Source of the DNA: Oegoconia quadripuncta
Lineage: Eukaryota; Arthropoda; Insecta; Lepidoptera; Autostichidae
Assembly (NCBI GenBank): GCA_949316235.1
Contig: OX438757.1
Span: forward strand, 13,138,657 to 13,202,656
Length of the DNA stretch: 64,000 nucleotides
Reading direction: 5' to 3'
The notes below the pieces were generated by a model that made no database searches, was not told the DNA's origin, and saw only the letters and a program-made list of their open reading frames with translations. The number at the start of each line of letters is the position of its first letter. The stretch's first letter is position 1. Below are positions 47,101 to 61,200 of this stretch, piece after piece. The position numbers and the translations under genes are program-made.

Positions 47101-50100
47101 TGCCTGCCTGATTAGGGCAAATCCTTCCAATTCTTTCCTCTTGCACCTAGAACCAACGCTCCAAGGATGATGACATAAATGCAAGGAAACTTAACTGTTA
47201 TCTATATTAATAAAAGGCATTGTCCTGCGACTAACAGAGATCATTGCATACATAGCCCTGCGTACGAGAATGATGAAATAGGATTTTTTTTTCACTGATA
47301 AGAGGATTCAAAGAGGTGAAATATTTCAAACGAAAGTCAATATCTCCGGGACCCAGGATTCTAGAAAAATGTTGTTTTGTAGATTACTATGGAAATATAA
47401 ATGAATATTGTGTTTCAGCAAATTTCATATTTCTTTCTGAAAGCAAAGAATTCGTTAACATATAGCAATATTCAATGGCAATAGTTCTATAAAAAAAATC
47501 TAGATGGCGCTAGTGGTATTTTAAAACGCGATATAGTTGTTTTCCTTTTGCTTCATCGCGATATAAATTGGTTTTCATTTGCAGATCCACGCGGACGAAA
47601 TCGAGGGCGGAAAGCTAATAATGAAACAAATTGCAATAAACTCATTTTTATTACGATCTTTTGTGGCTTCACCTGAATGAATTAATTTGCCGCTGGGGGT
47701 GATTTTATATTCATTTGTGACTGAAAAATCATTTACAATACTAATGAGACATGGAGCACATTTTACACATTTTTAAAGATGTCTGGAGTACTGTACTGTT
47801 GGTTTTCTAAATAAGAAGTCCCCTAATGAATGATGTTCATATGAAAATTCTTTCAGATTCGATTCAGGGCTATTTACAGACAAACAAAAGCATCTATTAT
47901 AAATAGCACTTTTATCAGATAATGGTAATTCCATCGATATTATTTTTATATTAGCAAGACGGGTAGGTAAATTCATTGTCGCATTTTATCGAAATTTTTC
48001 TTCTTACATTATCAAGACCGACAAAATCGCTCTCGCGATTTTCATATTAATTACATGAATGCGGAGGTGAATTGGTTTGCTTAAGAACAAAAAAATTTCA
48101 TGGCAATAGTGTATTATAATGAAATTAAAAGGAAAACTATTACAGGTAACTAGGTTTTACGAGTTAATGAGTAATAGTCGAAAAATGTATAAAATATACT
48201 TTCTGTTGAAAATTATTTGTCAAATAACAAAAAGCCCCTTCTAAGTCCGCATATTGTGAGGGCACGTATGGAGCCCTACATTGGCCCAACGCTTGGCCCA
48301 ACATGCACTCGGCCGGTTTTTTATAAACTGTATTCAAATCAAATCAAAATATTTTATTTCATAGGATAAAATTATCATTTGAAAACGTCACTATTAATAT
48401 TAGTATTACATTTAAATTTTAAATTTACTGCTCATTTACAAAGCTGACTCCCCAGAGAAGAACGAGCAAAAAACTCTAGGGTTGCTCTTTTAAACGGATT
48501 ATAGGTTGCGATTTGATAATTTAAAAAGCTTACTTTGAACTTGGACTATGACTGCAAGTTTGAACCTAACTGTACACTGGTGGGTAACCAGAGGTCTACT
48601 ACAATGCACGGCACATTTAAATTGTGATATATATTGCAAAACAGTGAGAATAGGGAAGTGGAATAAAGGGAGTAAATGTAAGCTGAAGAAACGTATATAT
48701 TGGGTCTTTACCTATGAAATTGGAGTTTTTTATTCTTCGTTATTCATATGTACCAATTCCTGCGATTTTCAAAGCGATATCCTTTGTTTTTTATTTGGAA
48801 AATCGAATATTATTTCAAGGTTTCACATGAAATATTTTTTAATTTCTGGACTAAATCACTTAATAAAAAAAATTTGAACAGAGCTCTTTTCATGTGCTTC
48901 CCATAATCATTTCTTAGATTCGCTAAAACTTTTATAAAGCGGTTACTTTTAAAAATTAACGTATATTAATTAAGTATAGGCAATACTTAACTTAATGTTA
49001 TCCAATAATACACACAAAGTTTAGCTAAATTTGGATTTGCTGTTCCCAAAAAAAAATGAAAAATGTTTGTATGCAGAAACCAGTCTTAATGAAATTCTTC
49101 ATACAAAACGCCAATTTCATAGGTAAGGACCTAATAATATCAGTTAGTATTTCATAAAATATAGAATAATAAATACCTCTTCCATAATAGGGCTGCAAAG
49201 GGTGGTGGTAATGGCAGGTGCATTTCCAATGATGGCCTTTTCTAGGCTATCTCTCACCCCATTCACCTCTGTATCCAAACTGACTTCCTGTAGACATTTA
49301 ATATAACATATTTTATAAAATTAAAGCTCAGTTTCACAGATAAATGGAATACTGGGCGAGTAATTGAAACTTTGTATATAATAACTTCTTCATATTTATG
49401 AAAAAATTCACCAAGGGCAAATATCAAGTTTTAGACAATTGTTTTGGAAGATCTTAGAATCTTCTACAACACAATGCAGTTCACAATGGTAACTTTAATT
49501 TAATATTGTAGGTTTTATAACTAAATATCTATACTAACCTAAAGCAAGCTACAGTATGGTTAGAAACATTTATATTCTATTACTGATACTGATGGGTACT
49601 CTATCCTTCTACAAAAAATCAGGAACTTTAAGATTATAGGAAGTTATACCACAAAAAATTACATATTTTACTGGACTGGTCGACTTCCTCCTTCACTGGG
49701 GTGACAAAATTAAAAATTGTTACTTTATCAATACAAAAGATAGGTGCATTTAGACATTGGAGTTGCGGAAACGAGCTAATGCTTACCTAACCTTAAATTA
49801 ATGCTGCTCGTCTATTATAACATATTATTGATAATGACCATAATTAAATAATCAGCCTGTATTCAACTGACATTTTAAATAAAATCTTAAGTACCTCAAC
49901 CTCTTCTTATCATGTTTACTTTTGACATATGATCCATGATGTGCCATTGGTAGCGATCCAGAGACTTGCCTCTGGATTAATAATCATTAACAAGGTAATA
50001 ATTATCAAGGCAATAGAGACTTGGCATAATACCGAGGGGTGTTGAGAGTCTAAAATATTCCTGAAGGGCTCCAATAAAAGTAACAGCAGGTATGTTTAAA

Positions 50101-51050
50101 ACCTAAGGAGAAACTATATAAGCATGCTGGTGGGCATCATCACAGGTCACTATAGATTAATAGACACCTATCGCTGCTAATTAATTTCAGAACCATCTTG
50201 CACCAAGTGGAAAGAAGAAACCAGTCAACATTTCCTAGCAGAATGGCAGATTTGGTGCATAGATTGAATCAGGCTCACACTAACCCATGCTACATAAAGG
50301 CTGTAGATGTCAGAAGGCCATAGATGTCCCACCTTTAATATCAATAGGTTACAAGTTATTTTTGTGTTTGTCAGTGTAATAGGCAAAATAGTTTTTAAAT
50401 TGTTGTTTTTCATTCACTTTTCCTTAGTAAGACAGGAAAAATGTTCATTATTATGGTCACTGTTTACTATGGGAATACAGGTAGTATCTGGCAAAATGGA
50501 AGTGAATTTATTAATTAATTAGTGTATAATAGAATGTGTTAGGTAAAAAACAATGTTTCTCCTGTACAAATATATTGTAAATTTTAGTAGATGCATGTAA
50601 CTATATAATAATGCAGTTCTTGCTCATGTTTGAAACATGCAAGTAAAAATGTTCAACCTTGGCATACCTAACAGCAGATAATTCCTGCCCAATCATTTAG
50701 CTAAATTAATTAACAATGTATAACCTTGAATATACTGAAAGAAAAGAACAGTATCTCCTTTACATTACCAAACATTTGAAGTACCTAAATGAATACGAAT
50801 TTAGTTGCTAATTAGTCATCTACAAAAGGAGTTTGTTTATTCTGTTAAGGTTTTTGTAGTTATCACATAGATAGAGGGGCGTTGACGTTGTGCCGGTGCC
50901 AGTTGGGGGCGGACGCGACCACAACAAGTTAATAAAACAGGATTCCAAACTAGATACCTGGACCGCTGAGGCAAAAAGATCCTCGTCATTCCTGCTCTCG
51001 TTGTTGATATCTACGGTGCTAAAGGGCGGTGTATCAGGCCCTTCCGACAT
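38197..51050 (-). CDS. Snx1: Sorting nexin 1/2 (SNX-BAR retromer subunit)
   Basis: Endosomal membrane-bending protein that binds phosphoinositides through PX and dimerises through BAR, working with retromer. Exons, 5' to 3': 50958-51050, 49177-49287, 45044-45287, 43964-44149, 42651-42772, 42131-42337, 40382-40498, 39391-39510 and 38197-38349; every junction has GT/AG and matching phase, giving 451 aa so far. N-terminal acidic leader MSEGPDTPPFSTVDINNESR; PX domain in exon 3 (RRFSDFLGLHEKL, PPAPEKS); linker and BAR helices from FVERRRAALERFLNR through SDPWFEERAARI to YLEEHMKHQAQ. Human paralogues have about 520 aa; the last 15-20 residues (a LIKxWExFLPE-type tail) need one more exon, which I could not find. 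The exon-9 donor could be read through to VSQH-stop instead. Region 37755-38092 holds exon-9 duplicates. Confidence 0.93.
39511..40381. other. Snx1 intron
   Basis: About 39980-40100 carries a fragment related to the 5S-SINE body (ggattagtggattcgtgtca). The rest, and the neighbouring intron 38350-39390, show nothing recognisable. Confidence 0.45.
40499..42130. repeat. Snx1 intron with SINE scraps and exon-6 fragments
   Basis: 41395-41500 is an S2-SINE fragment (gacctgttagcgccagtcaa, aacatacttgggggactgg). 41729-41767 repeats the exon 6 3' end and donor (cccttaccttctcgtgcagg then tcggcgaggtgcgagaggca). 42092-42120 repeats an internal exon 6 stretch (gcgcgggccgcgtcgtgcgt). Confidence 0.6.
42773..43963. 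repeat. Snx1 intron with SINE S1 and a dispersed repeat
   Basis: 42835-42960: reverse S1 SINE (catccatgactcgggaataa; cgttcgaacccgcaaccac). 43193-43370: dispersed repeat with actagcatttcgcccgcggt and tatattctacctatatgtat, ending tttataatattagttag. No exon. Confidence 0.6.
44205..44765 (+). mobile_element. RTE-type LINE fragments in Snx1 intron
   Basis: 44205-44280 reads like the RTE tail (TLERAMLSVSL-type: ggagagggcgatgctcagtg) and 44620-44730 continues it (tggcagtgaatagggcatag; tggagaccacgcaccggcgg), with an S2-SINE scrap at 44505-44550 between. Confidence 0.6.
45288..48700. repeat. Largest Snx1 intron, repeat-rich part
   Basis: 45766-45935 and 47038-47170 are related dispersed repeats (gatgggcagcagcgtcattg; aatgggcagcagcgacattg). 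46100-46265 is a LINE-like repeat (ggaaaacatcgtgaggaaac; gcattgggccagcgtgatg). 46268-46450 is an S2-SINE joined to an RTE tail (ccctgcagtgggatgtttat, gctgatgatga). 48355-48490 is a dispersed repeat (ctgactccccagagaagaac) also seen reversed at about 56060-56160. No exon. Confidence 0.55.
48701..49132. mobile_element. Mariner-derived MITE (about 430 bp)
   Basis: Ends gggtctttacctatgaaatt and the complement aatttcataggtaaggacct match the TIRs of the cecropia-type mariner at 5047-6317, but the interior carries no transposase. Lies just downstream, in gene direction, of Snx1 exon 2. Confidence 0.72.
49288..50957. other. Snx1 first intron
   Basis: AT-rich, no repeat or exon recognised. ORFs at 50225-50522 are short and featureless. 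Confidence 0.45.
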
Positions 51051-52283
51051 GTTTCAATGATCAGGATCGAACACGGCCGTGAAGAATGTATTGGAACGAT
51101 GCACCAACTTCTAATCAAATTCTAAAAACAGAGAGATAACTTCAACGATACGAATTTTACGAATGATGGCTTGACAGACAAGAAACGTCAAATGACATGA
51201 CGGGTTTCGTGACGTTTGTTTTTTTTTTTTTTTTTGTTTTTTTTCTCCTCTAGGAGAAGGCAAAGGGGTCTAGCCCATAACAGCCATGTCTTATTTCTCT
51301 TATTTCTTCAGTTTGTAAGTCAGTCTCAGTCAAAACAAGTAATCCATCGTATACTTGGCGTATACAGAGTCTAGTCACGGTCAAGTCATTCTTCAGTAAA
51401 GTGGCAGAATGCTTTACAAAAGATTTTGGCGGCTTCTTGTGGGAACCCGAAAGCTCCGTTACGCACTTTAATTTACACTTCCCTTCACTTGTACACTATC
51501 ACTAACGTTTGCTGCACAATATTCTGCCATTATTAAGCTTCAAAAGTTAGAATGCACAAATTATAAGACTTATAAACAAAAATGCTACTTCACTCGCCAA
51601 GTTCCCGCCAAAAAGCCTTGTTTTTTTTTTTAGACGACCGTTTGCCATAAAATAAATAGTTGAAGGTGTGTTTTTTAGGATATATACTGAGTTATGGTCC
51701 AAAAAATATAAACATACATAATACATTTTATTTATCTATTTAGATAAATGAATTTATAATCGTCATCATATCAGTTCAGGTTGTCCACTGATAATACTAA
51801 AAAAATAATAATACTCAAAAATATTTTACTCAACGATATTTTGTTTTGACGGAGTAATAAACTAGATTATTGGGCAAAAAATAATTGAGATCATCAATCT
51901 AAAAAAATCAATAAGAATTGGACAAAAAAATGACATGGAGAGGCGTAGATTAGATTAGAACGAATCCCAAAGAGACAGACTTCAAGGTTTTTTTGGTCAT
52001 TGCTTACTCTCAGATCCATACCAATGACGTGGCAAGTAAACAGAAATGGCAACTCATTTGTTATCAGCTGTCAAACCAATGTCAAACAAAACAATTCACA
52101 GGAATTCACAGAAGTGACAGAACTGTTTTTGTTTTTGTTGAATTACAAACATTTCTAAGGTATGGCAATGGTTTCTATTGTTCGTGGTGTGATTTCACGC
52201 ATAAGATAAAATATATGGCATCTTTATAACTTACAGTTCAGTTCATTCATCGTTGTGTATACTCTGGCAATTGCAGGTGTTGA
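51051..52283. promoter_or_regulatory. Shared upstream region of Snx1 and PRRC1
   Basis: Divergent spacer between the two start codons. It contains the retroposon at 51218-51618 and otherwise unremarkable AT-rich DNA. A possible acceptor (ctggcaattgcag) at 52264-52276 suggests a 5' UTR intron for PRRC1. No TATA or CpG-like signal stands out. Confidence 0.45.
51218..51618 (-). repeat. Poly-A retroposon, copy 3
   Basis: Minus-strand copy of the element at 17574-18400, bounded by a poly-T (plus strand) at 51218-51243 and aaaaagcc at 51618. The internal frame ending GLDPFAFS stays open. Located about 170 bp from the Snx1 start codon. Confidence 0.7.
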
Positions 52284-55200
52284 ATGAAAATGAGTAACTC
52301 GGAGAGGAAGGGAAGGATTCCTGAGGCCCCAGCACCCGTGGCAGTGCCTGGGAACCTGTTGTCGAGCGTGGCGCCGCCTTCGCAGCTCCCGAACTTCGTA
52401 ACCTCCACTACTGCGCCCAGCGCTGATGTGGTACTTTACAGTTCTATGCATTTTTAAATATTGTTATCAGCCTAACAAATAACCGACAGGGTGTTAGGTG
52501 TTTCGTGATTGGATACCACCTCTGTTTGTGTTTTTGAGCCCATTTTTAAACACTAAGACTCCTCAGTGAAGGAGAGGAATCAAAGCTCCAACTAAGTATG
52601 TTTCTTGAATGATAATGTTTATACTTTTTATATTATTTAAATTAGCCAGCATTGCAGCATCACTACACATATTAGGTCTGGTATGTACTTTTAATTTATA
52701 AGTACATTAAATGGGCTGTTTATATACTCAAATATAATATACAAATACTCAAATATAATATACTGAGAATATATAAATGTTATTAAACCTTTGCGATGGT
52801 ATTTTAAAAGTATTTCTGCCATTGTGTAATTTCACATATTATGATGAAATTTATTATGACAAAAGGTTTTGTTATGAAAGTATTTTTTATACAAAATTAG
52901 CAGCTGCAATTATTAAATTTTACTTAAAATTACTGCATTTTCACAAGCTGATTTGCTATAGAACAATACAAAAAACTTGAGGACTACTCCTATTTTCAAA
53001 ATACAGTAGTGAAATCTGTGTTTCAACAAAACAAAGAAAATAAAAGTAGACTGAATGATACTGTAATAAAGTAAATATTTGCATATCATGTAAATAAACA
53101 GAAAAATAATAGCTTCTATATTATGGCTGTGCTAAATCTTAATGCCTTTTCTTTTATGTTATTGTAGACCCCACAAGCAGTTCCAGAGCCTATGCCTGTT
53201 CAGCCAGTAATTGTGCAACAGAGAGTTGACCCTCAGCCTCAGAATATGGAGAATTTCAGGTAAAACATCTATTAAAAAATTTCAAATCGGAACTAAATAA
53301 ATGCAGTCTGCATTGAACTGCCCTTATCCTTGTAAGATCCAGCATAATAAAAGAGTTTTTTCTTCAATGGAAATGAGACCTAATTATGTGAGCATATAGA
53401 GCTGTCTTTAGTTTGAGAGATTTTGTTGTAAAATTCAAACGAACAAAATTAATCAACTTTATTTCTATTATCAAATGGTTTATATTCCAATAACTTTACT
53501 TAATACTTATTTTATTATACATATACTTTATTGCACACTGGGTCCTATGAAGTTAGGGTAGAAGTACTATAGTATTTTTAAATAGATCATCCATATTCAT
53601 TACAGTCTCTTCACTAGGGATATCCAGCTACTGTCTGGTAAAATCAGTATGTAATTACTCTCCATCTAACGCGAGTCCCAAGGTTTCCGATGGAGAAAGT
53701 GATTTAAGTTAGCAGATTGGTATAAGATGCGGAATTTTGTGTAAACCTAGGATGCAAAGCGAGCCCGAGGTATTACGCTGAATATGCTCATGTTGACGTA
53801 GTAGTGCAAGTCGAAGCCTCCATGCGCGAATTGCGACTTATCGCACCTTCAAATTTTCTTTAGCCTTATAACTTATAACTTTGAAACAAGGCTTAAATAT
53901 AAGGATTACTAAGAAAATTAATGCGAGATTTGTGTTTGGTACTTGTTATTTGTCTACAGAATTTATGTTGCTATGGGTCTTAAGGTATTAATATTCTTAT
54001 ACAACATGTAACAGAATTAACGCAAAACCAGAAATTAGTTTGTTCAGAATCGGAAGTAGAGCCGATTGCACTATGTTAAAATTTAGGTAATAATTTCAAA
54101 AATTTTAATTAAATTGAGATCAATTCTAGAGTTGTTCTAAAGTCTGTGTGTTTGATACGACCACGCCCTTATTATTTTAAATAAATTGCTTTTGCTACCA
54201 ATCTTCTTTCTTCGTTTTTCTTTTGCAACTGTTTTCCCGCCAATAACTGTATGGTGACAGATGGTTTTTCCACGAGTGGGTAACTGACAACTGGTAGTAA
54301 ACTTTGTAGAATTATTAATCAAATGATGTGGACACGATAACTTAAAATGCTAGTAACTTTTAAGATATTCCTTAAATTATTTGAATAGTTATGCAGATCG
54401 ATTTATTAAATTATAAATCATTTGGGGTGTATGAGGTTTTGCGTTAATTCTGTTACATGTTGTATATTTTCTCATTCAGAGAGTTGTAACAGACTAAATA
54501 ATAATGTCCCACTTTGACAGTTTTCAAATTTAAGACAGTTGGTGAATAAAAAATTAAATACGATGATTCTTTACACGCAGTTCAAGTGGAACTAGTGAAC
54601 ATAGCGTAAAATAAAATTGTAACAAAATTACGAGGGCGGGATGAAAGTAATGAAACCTAATAATGAAATGCTTTTGAGGATAGTAAAAATAATTTTACTT
54701 TTCAACATAGTCTCCAGCCAGCTCTATGCACTTTATCCATCGATGGTCTAAAGCCTTAATTCCGTCTCTATAATGGCTTTCCTCAAGGCCTTCAAAATAG
54801 CCATCACTTAGACATTGTTCTGAAATCTTTGCCCTCCTAAAATATTCTTGTGTTTGGGAAATAGATGGAAGTCTGACGACGCGAGATTAGGTGAATAAGC
54901 CGGGTGTGGAAGCAAATCATAGCTCAATTCGTGGAATTTGCATTTCTTGCAAGTTCAGTCTTTTTTGGGAATGCAATTTTGTAATTTAGCAGGTTAGCGT
55001 AATATTCCCCAGTGATGGTTTGTTCTTTATGAGTGTAGTCAATATCAATATACCCTACGTATCCCAAAAAACGGGTGTCTTAACTTTTCCAGGTGATTTT
55101 ACGGCTTTTGCTTTCTTTGAGCCGGACATCCGGCCTCCGTCCACTATTTCGACAATTTTTTTTATTCCGGCTTGTAGTGGTGGACTGGACCCTTGTTTCG

Positions 55201-58200
55201 ACTGCCATCACAACTCGTCGCAGAAAATCAGTAGTATTGCTTTTAAGCAGGTCAACATTCTTGAGAAATTTGCATTCGAACTCGTTTTTGGTCTTTTGTG
55301 AGCAATCGCGGCACCCACCTTGCCCATATATTTTTGTCATGTAAAATTCTTCCGACAAAATGTAATGTACCCATTCCTTAGAGATGGCCACGGTGTCGGC
55401 TATCTCGGACTGTTTCAGTCTTCGATCGGCTAGAACGGTGTCGTGAATTTTTGGAGTTGTGACACTTTTGGCCGACCTGTTACATAAGTTTATCGTTATC
55501 GCCCTAGACCGATGTTCGTCTTCGATGCAGGTACTATCCCCTTTAAATTCAACTACACAATTTTTTACGGTTGCATACGACGGAGCATTCTTACTTAAAA
55601 CAGCTTTCATTTTATGGAAAATTTCTCCTCCCTTCATTTCTTTTAAATTGAAATACTTAATGACGGCTCTTTTTTATCCATGTTGTAAAAAATCCGCAAT
55701 AACATTTTTTTTTTTCAGAGATAAGCCGGCACCTTTTGTACATCCTGTGTCTAGGAATCTGTTTTTCGTTTTTATGTGCACCCGTGCAATAAATTATACA
55801 AAATAATAATAATAATTAATATTATACTGTAATATTTATTTTCTATTTCTACTTTTTATTTGTGTACGCTCTATGTTCCTTATGTCGGATTTACTGGAAG
55901 ATATCTCTTTTAGGGATAATCTCGCCTTTTGTATAAGTTATTTATTAATAGCTAAGATTCGCTGTACTTGTTTTTGGAATTCTCTGGAAGTTCTCTATGG
56001 AATTTTGTGTCTTGCTTGCTAATTTAATTAAAGTATAAATTAAAATAGGAAACGAGTTTTGTTAAGGCCCTGTGTTTCTTGCTCGTTCTTCTCTGGGGAG
56101 TCTGGCTTATGAAAGATAATTGTATGTCATGACATTTTACATGTCATTTTTATAACTTACGAACGAAGTAAAACTTCTTTGGTCGATCGTAATATAAACG
56201 ACCGATTGCCATAAAATAAAAAGATGAAGTTGAATTTGCGTTTGCCCCTGAGTGTGTAACCATCCATATACGTACTAAGTAGGGGCTATGGCCTACCATA
56301 CATCTGTTGTTCATTGACTGTACACATGATTTGTGTGTTTGAACAATTGGCAGTTGAATAAATCGGCTTATTTATTTTACGATATAATTCTTAATTATGG
56401 CAGTTTTAGTTAGTCATTCAGTCTCTCACCGATATTGGCAAGTAATATTTTAGTCCACATCAGACATATAGGAATTATTCAATGTTTTTGTTTCGTAATT
56501 GATTTCAGGTATGTTCTGTTCAGTTTGATTTCTATTTCATAATTTATTTTTGCTATAGAGAATTACGCATATGTATTATAAATTAATCGACGAATCCAAC
56601 TCAGATGGGCAGCATTCTGGAAACTGCGCAACATCTTCTAGCATTAATAGTGCTTGAAGCCGAAAGTCTAACAATGGTGTTGATTCGGATGTACACCAAC
56701 AAAATTAAAACCAGTTTTGGGGCGTCGCATCGTACTGTTCCAGGGAGACAGAGACAGTACTACTTTAAAACTGGTTTTAGTTTAGTTTACTTGGTGTACA
56801 TCCGAATCGATACCATTGTGCAGTAAAAGTCAGTGATGGTGAACAATTGAAGGGAAGTGTAAATTTATGGCACTGAAACGTGGTTTCTCACTATGGGTCT
56901 CATCAGAAAGCTCAAGGTCGCGCAACGAGCCATGGAGAGAGCAATGCTCGGCGTTTCACTACGTGATCGAATCTGAAGTGAAGAAATCCGTAGGCAAACT
57001 GTTATACCCCTTCGATGCTGGTGGAAACGCTGACGTGATCCATTTCCTGCACCTCTGCATTCTTCACCATCCATGTCGCGCCCGAGGGCTGCTCCGCCCG
57101 CCAGTCTCCTCCCATCCATCGCCTCTCACGGTTGCCAAAGGACATATTAGTCCGTCAATTCAAATATTCTTTTTTTTAAACCCTAAATAGGGGACTACAA
57201 TTCAGCGGATGAGCAAGTTGAAGTGGCAGTGGGAAGGGCACATAGCTCCATAGACTGATGACCGGTAGGGCAATAAAGTTCTCGAGTGGAGACCACGAAC
57301 CGGCAAGCGCAGCGTAGGACGTTCACCCCACATGGTGGACGGACGACCTGATAAAGGCCGCGGTGAATCGCTGGATGCAGGCCCCTTCCAACCGGTAGCT
57401 CTGGTATTCCATGGGTGAGCCCTGTGTTTAGCAGAGGACGTCTTGTGGCTGATATGATGATGATGGTTATAAATGATTATGTTATATGATTTCAATTTAA
57501 TTATCCACAAGGACACATCATGTTATTAGCCAAATATATTGCAAGAGCAAAACTTCCTTTCGGAATACTAACATGTTATACGTTTTATTGCAATTCTTGA
57601 GAAAGTGCACCATGCATTTCTGTAGTATAATATATATATTTGTGTATCGCTAAATGGGTCAATTAAATGATTCGTATTCTTATATATTATTTTACCTATT
57701 GAACATAAAATAGCCAATAAAAATCAGACAAACTTTCTATATGTTTATATACAAAATTATTACACATTATTAAGTATCCTTACAGTAGTTTTAATTTTCT
57801 GTTTGCAGTCCAGCAATCCCGCTAAGCAAAGGAGAGCCGACACTGTCCATCAGGTCCCCAGAAGACTCCCAGACCACACAGTCCCCTGAATCTCTTCCCG
57901 ATTCCACTGCAGACATAGACAAATTTGGTAAGTATTTTACTATTAAACATTATTTTTGACATCAAAATCCTTATACATCCACCGCCTTCTTAACAGCCTC
58001 TGTGACTCAATGTGAACAACATAGGGCTTACGAATCGGACGCCGCGCGTTCGATCCCCAGCAGAGGTACATGTTTAGTACTCGATTGGTTGGTGGTAGGG
58101 CATTTTAAATGTCCGCCTGGCTAGCTACCCCGTCTTATCTAAGTCTGCCGCCAAACAGCAATGTTAATAGCATTGTTGTGTTCCGGTTGTCAGAGATAAG

Positions 58201-61200
58201 ATAGCCAGTCTCCCAAATAAGATGGGGTTTCCGGGTCAGTATACCTCCACCTTTGGCCTCATCTTATTCTCTCAAGGTTTATGAGATTACAAAAATCTAA
58301 TACCTCGTAAGCATATTGTTTGCTTACAAGCAATATTTATATTTAATAATATGCAGTTTAAAAAACACGCTAAAAGTTCCACCATCCACCTCCTGATCCA
58401 TCATCAGACCCTCGACTCCAAATGCAATATATTGGACTCGTTAAAATGAACCATATGAGCCCAAATTCGAGGGGTTTACTAGTAGCCACTGAAGAGTTCC
58501 ACCATCCACGTTCTGGCTCCATTAGCAGATCACCAAATTATTGTATTGTCATCCGAACTACATATACATTCCAAGTTTCATTTCGATACGACAATTAGAG
58601 TTAGGTTAACATTTACTTCCAAAATTTGTAAGTTACAAGTGAAGTTGATAAAAGCGTGTTAAAAAAGAGCATATAGCTTAAGCTGCACAGGCGGCGGGCG
58701 TCGTATATTTAGTTATGTGTGGTCTGCTACCTTTTATTATAAGTCAGTGAATAACGAACTTCGTTATTTCAGGTGATATAATGCCGGGCAGTGGACTGTT
58801 CACTTGGGTGAAGGGGGCCGTCTCCACAGGCGGTATACTCCACAGGGTAGCAGAGAAGGCGAAGAATTCAGTAGACTCCATGATTACGACATTGGATCCA
58901 CAGATGAAGGAATATCTCAGTAAGTCGTTTTGTGGTTGTTGCGGTAAATGGATTCTCTACAAAATAGAGCATATAACAGCAAATAGAGCATGTAACAATG
59001 TCAGGTATTTTTCGCACGTGCAAATATAACCGTCAAGTATCGCGGGCGGCTCGCCGATCATTTTTTTTATGGCAATTTGTTCAACTTGGACTTTCTGCCA
59101 GTATCACGTCAATTTCTTTAGAAGCGACCGGATAGACCCATATCAGATTAGTTAAAAAATATGAAGTCGGTGTTTGCGAAAATACCTGCGGTGCTCAAAC
59201 ATTTAAAGATACTCGTATTCTGTGAAATGTAATAGATTTGGGAATATATTGTCTATGGATATAATGAATGAATACTGCTACACTTCTAATACTTAAAATC
59301 AGAAAAATGTTACGAGTTGTAATGTGTAGGTATCGCCCTATATCCACGATATAATTCGTATTTTTTACGGAAATTATCGATTTATTTCATGTTTTTGTAA
59401 TGCAATAAATTGTTATGAGAATTGGATGTTCTACGGCAGATTCCTAAATCCCATTCTAAACAAAAAAATATAGTAGTTGCAATTTCTATGCCTATACTCT
59501 CTCGATACCTTTTTGGCTGGTCAAAAAGAAAAAAATTCTCTTCGAAAACATATCGAAAATACAGACAAAATATCATAGCTAATATAAGATGGCTCACATC
59601 ATTGGATGCAGAATTGAATAGAGAACAAGTACAAATATAGTCCAAAGTAATATAAATTATATTCATAGGTAAAGCAGTCATTGCGTATGACAATGAGGAT
59701 TCTAGAAACACGTGACGCCAGAATGATCATTTAAAATATTGAATAAATCTTAAACTACATCGACACTAATTTCTTTCTTTGGCCAGTATTTGGCACTATT
59801 TCAGCACAGTTTTTTTGTACAGTATCGTATAGTTCTAGCATCATGCAAGTGATTTTCCGTAATATTTAAATTCAGCCATATTCATTTAGTTAATAATAAT
59901 CTATATTCGACTTACATTCTTAGAATATAACTCGTCTTCCAGTGGGGGATAAAATTACAGTTCGAGAGAGAGATAACCCTCCCATTCCTTCTCAAAGGAT
60001 CCCGAATTGGCATTCAACCAAATGTTTTGACAAGCCCGGTGGCGTTTGGCGCAGCAGGCGGTTGTCAGAGATTTTAATTTTTTTTTCTTTCCCAGAAAGC
60101 GGCGGCGACGTTTTCATAGTTGTCGCATCAGATAAGGATGTCAAAATATCACCAGTTAGGGAAGCCTTTCAAACTGTATTTGGCAAAGCTACTGTTGTGT
60201 GAGTATCATAAGAAACTATATTTGAATGCATTTTAGAGATCCGTACTTTAAGTTGGAACCCTTATAGTAAGGCCACTTAGTTGTCATTGTATCATGTTTA
60301 TATGGTAAAATTTAAGTTTCGAGTAATGAAATAAAAAATACGTCTTTCAAAGTGTATTTCAAATAGTTCCAGTCACTGACAGCTCATCAAAACCTATAGG
60401 GTATTCCAGTGACTTGCAATATTCAAATTTGGTACAAAAGCAGATCGTTAATTTCAAATCCCGTGTGGATGACATGACCAACTTAATTTTGCGATTTTCT
60501 TCTTTCAATTTCTACGTAATTAAACTACATATCTTAGTAGAGTCCTACTCTCTTAGCCGGCTTTTTTTCGACTACGACAAAGCGGTCAAAACAATCTTCT
60601 AGAAATATTTTTAACTTATGGATGGTAAAACTCGTGTACTCTCGCTGGGTACTCAAAGATCAGGGTCACCTACTGAGCTCCAAGCTCGTATGATGCTAGA
60701 TTCCAAATGTACGAAACCATCGCAAAAGTTCAGATCTTAGTGGCCATTGCGTTCCCGCAACCACGAAGTCAGACGTGACGTGAAATGTGACTAAAGCAAT
60801 TATATCTTGAATACAGCTGTACCCTGTAAGCAGTAGTGTATAACACGTTTGTAACCAAGGTGTGGTGAATTGAGAAGTTTCCCCTCCAATTGCAGCGGTT
60901 ACCCAGCGCAGAGTGACGTAACAGCGGCCCAGCCGGTCGGCTACGCGGCCGCGTACGCAGCGGCCAAACAACGCATCGCGCACATACGGTCCACGCAGAC
61001 AGAGCTCACGAACAACGTGCCCATCGTGGCTATTGAGAACTTCCTGCACGAGGCTATTAGTGACAGGTAATAAATATGATCAAATGTACTGGCCTAATGT
61101 TCGTATGTAAATGTCCTCTCATAGTAGTTATGTCTTGCCAATATGGATGTATAATTACCCCGGTAAAATATGGTAATATTCGGTAAAAAACGTATTAAAC

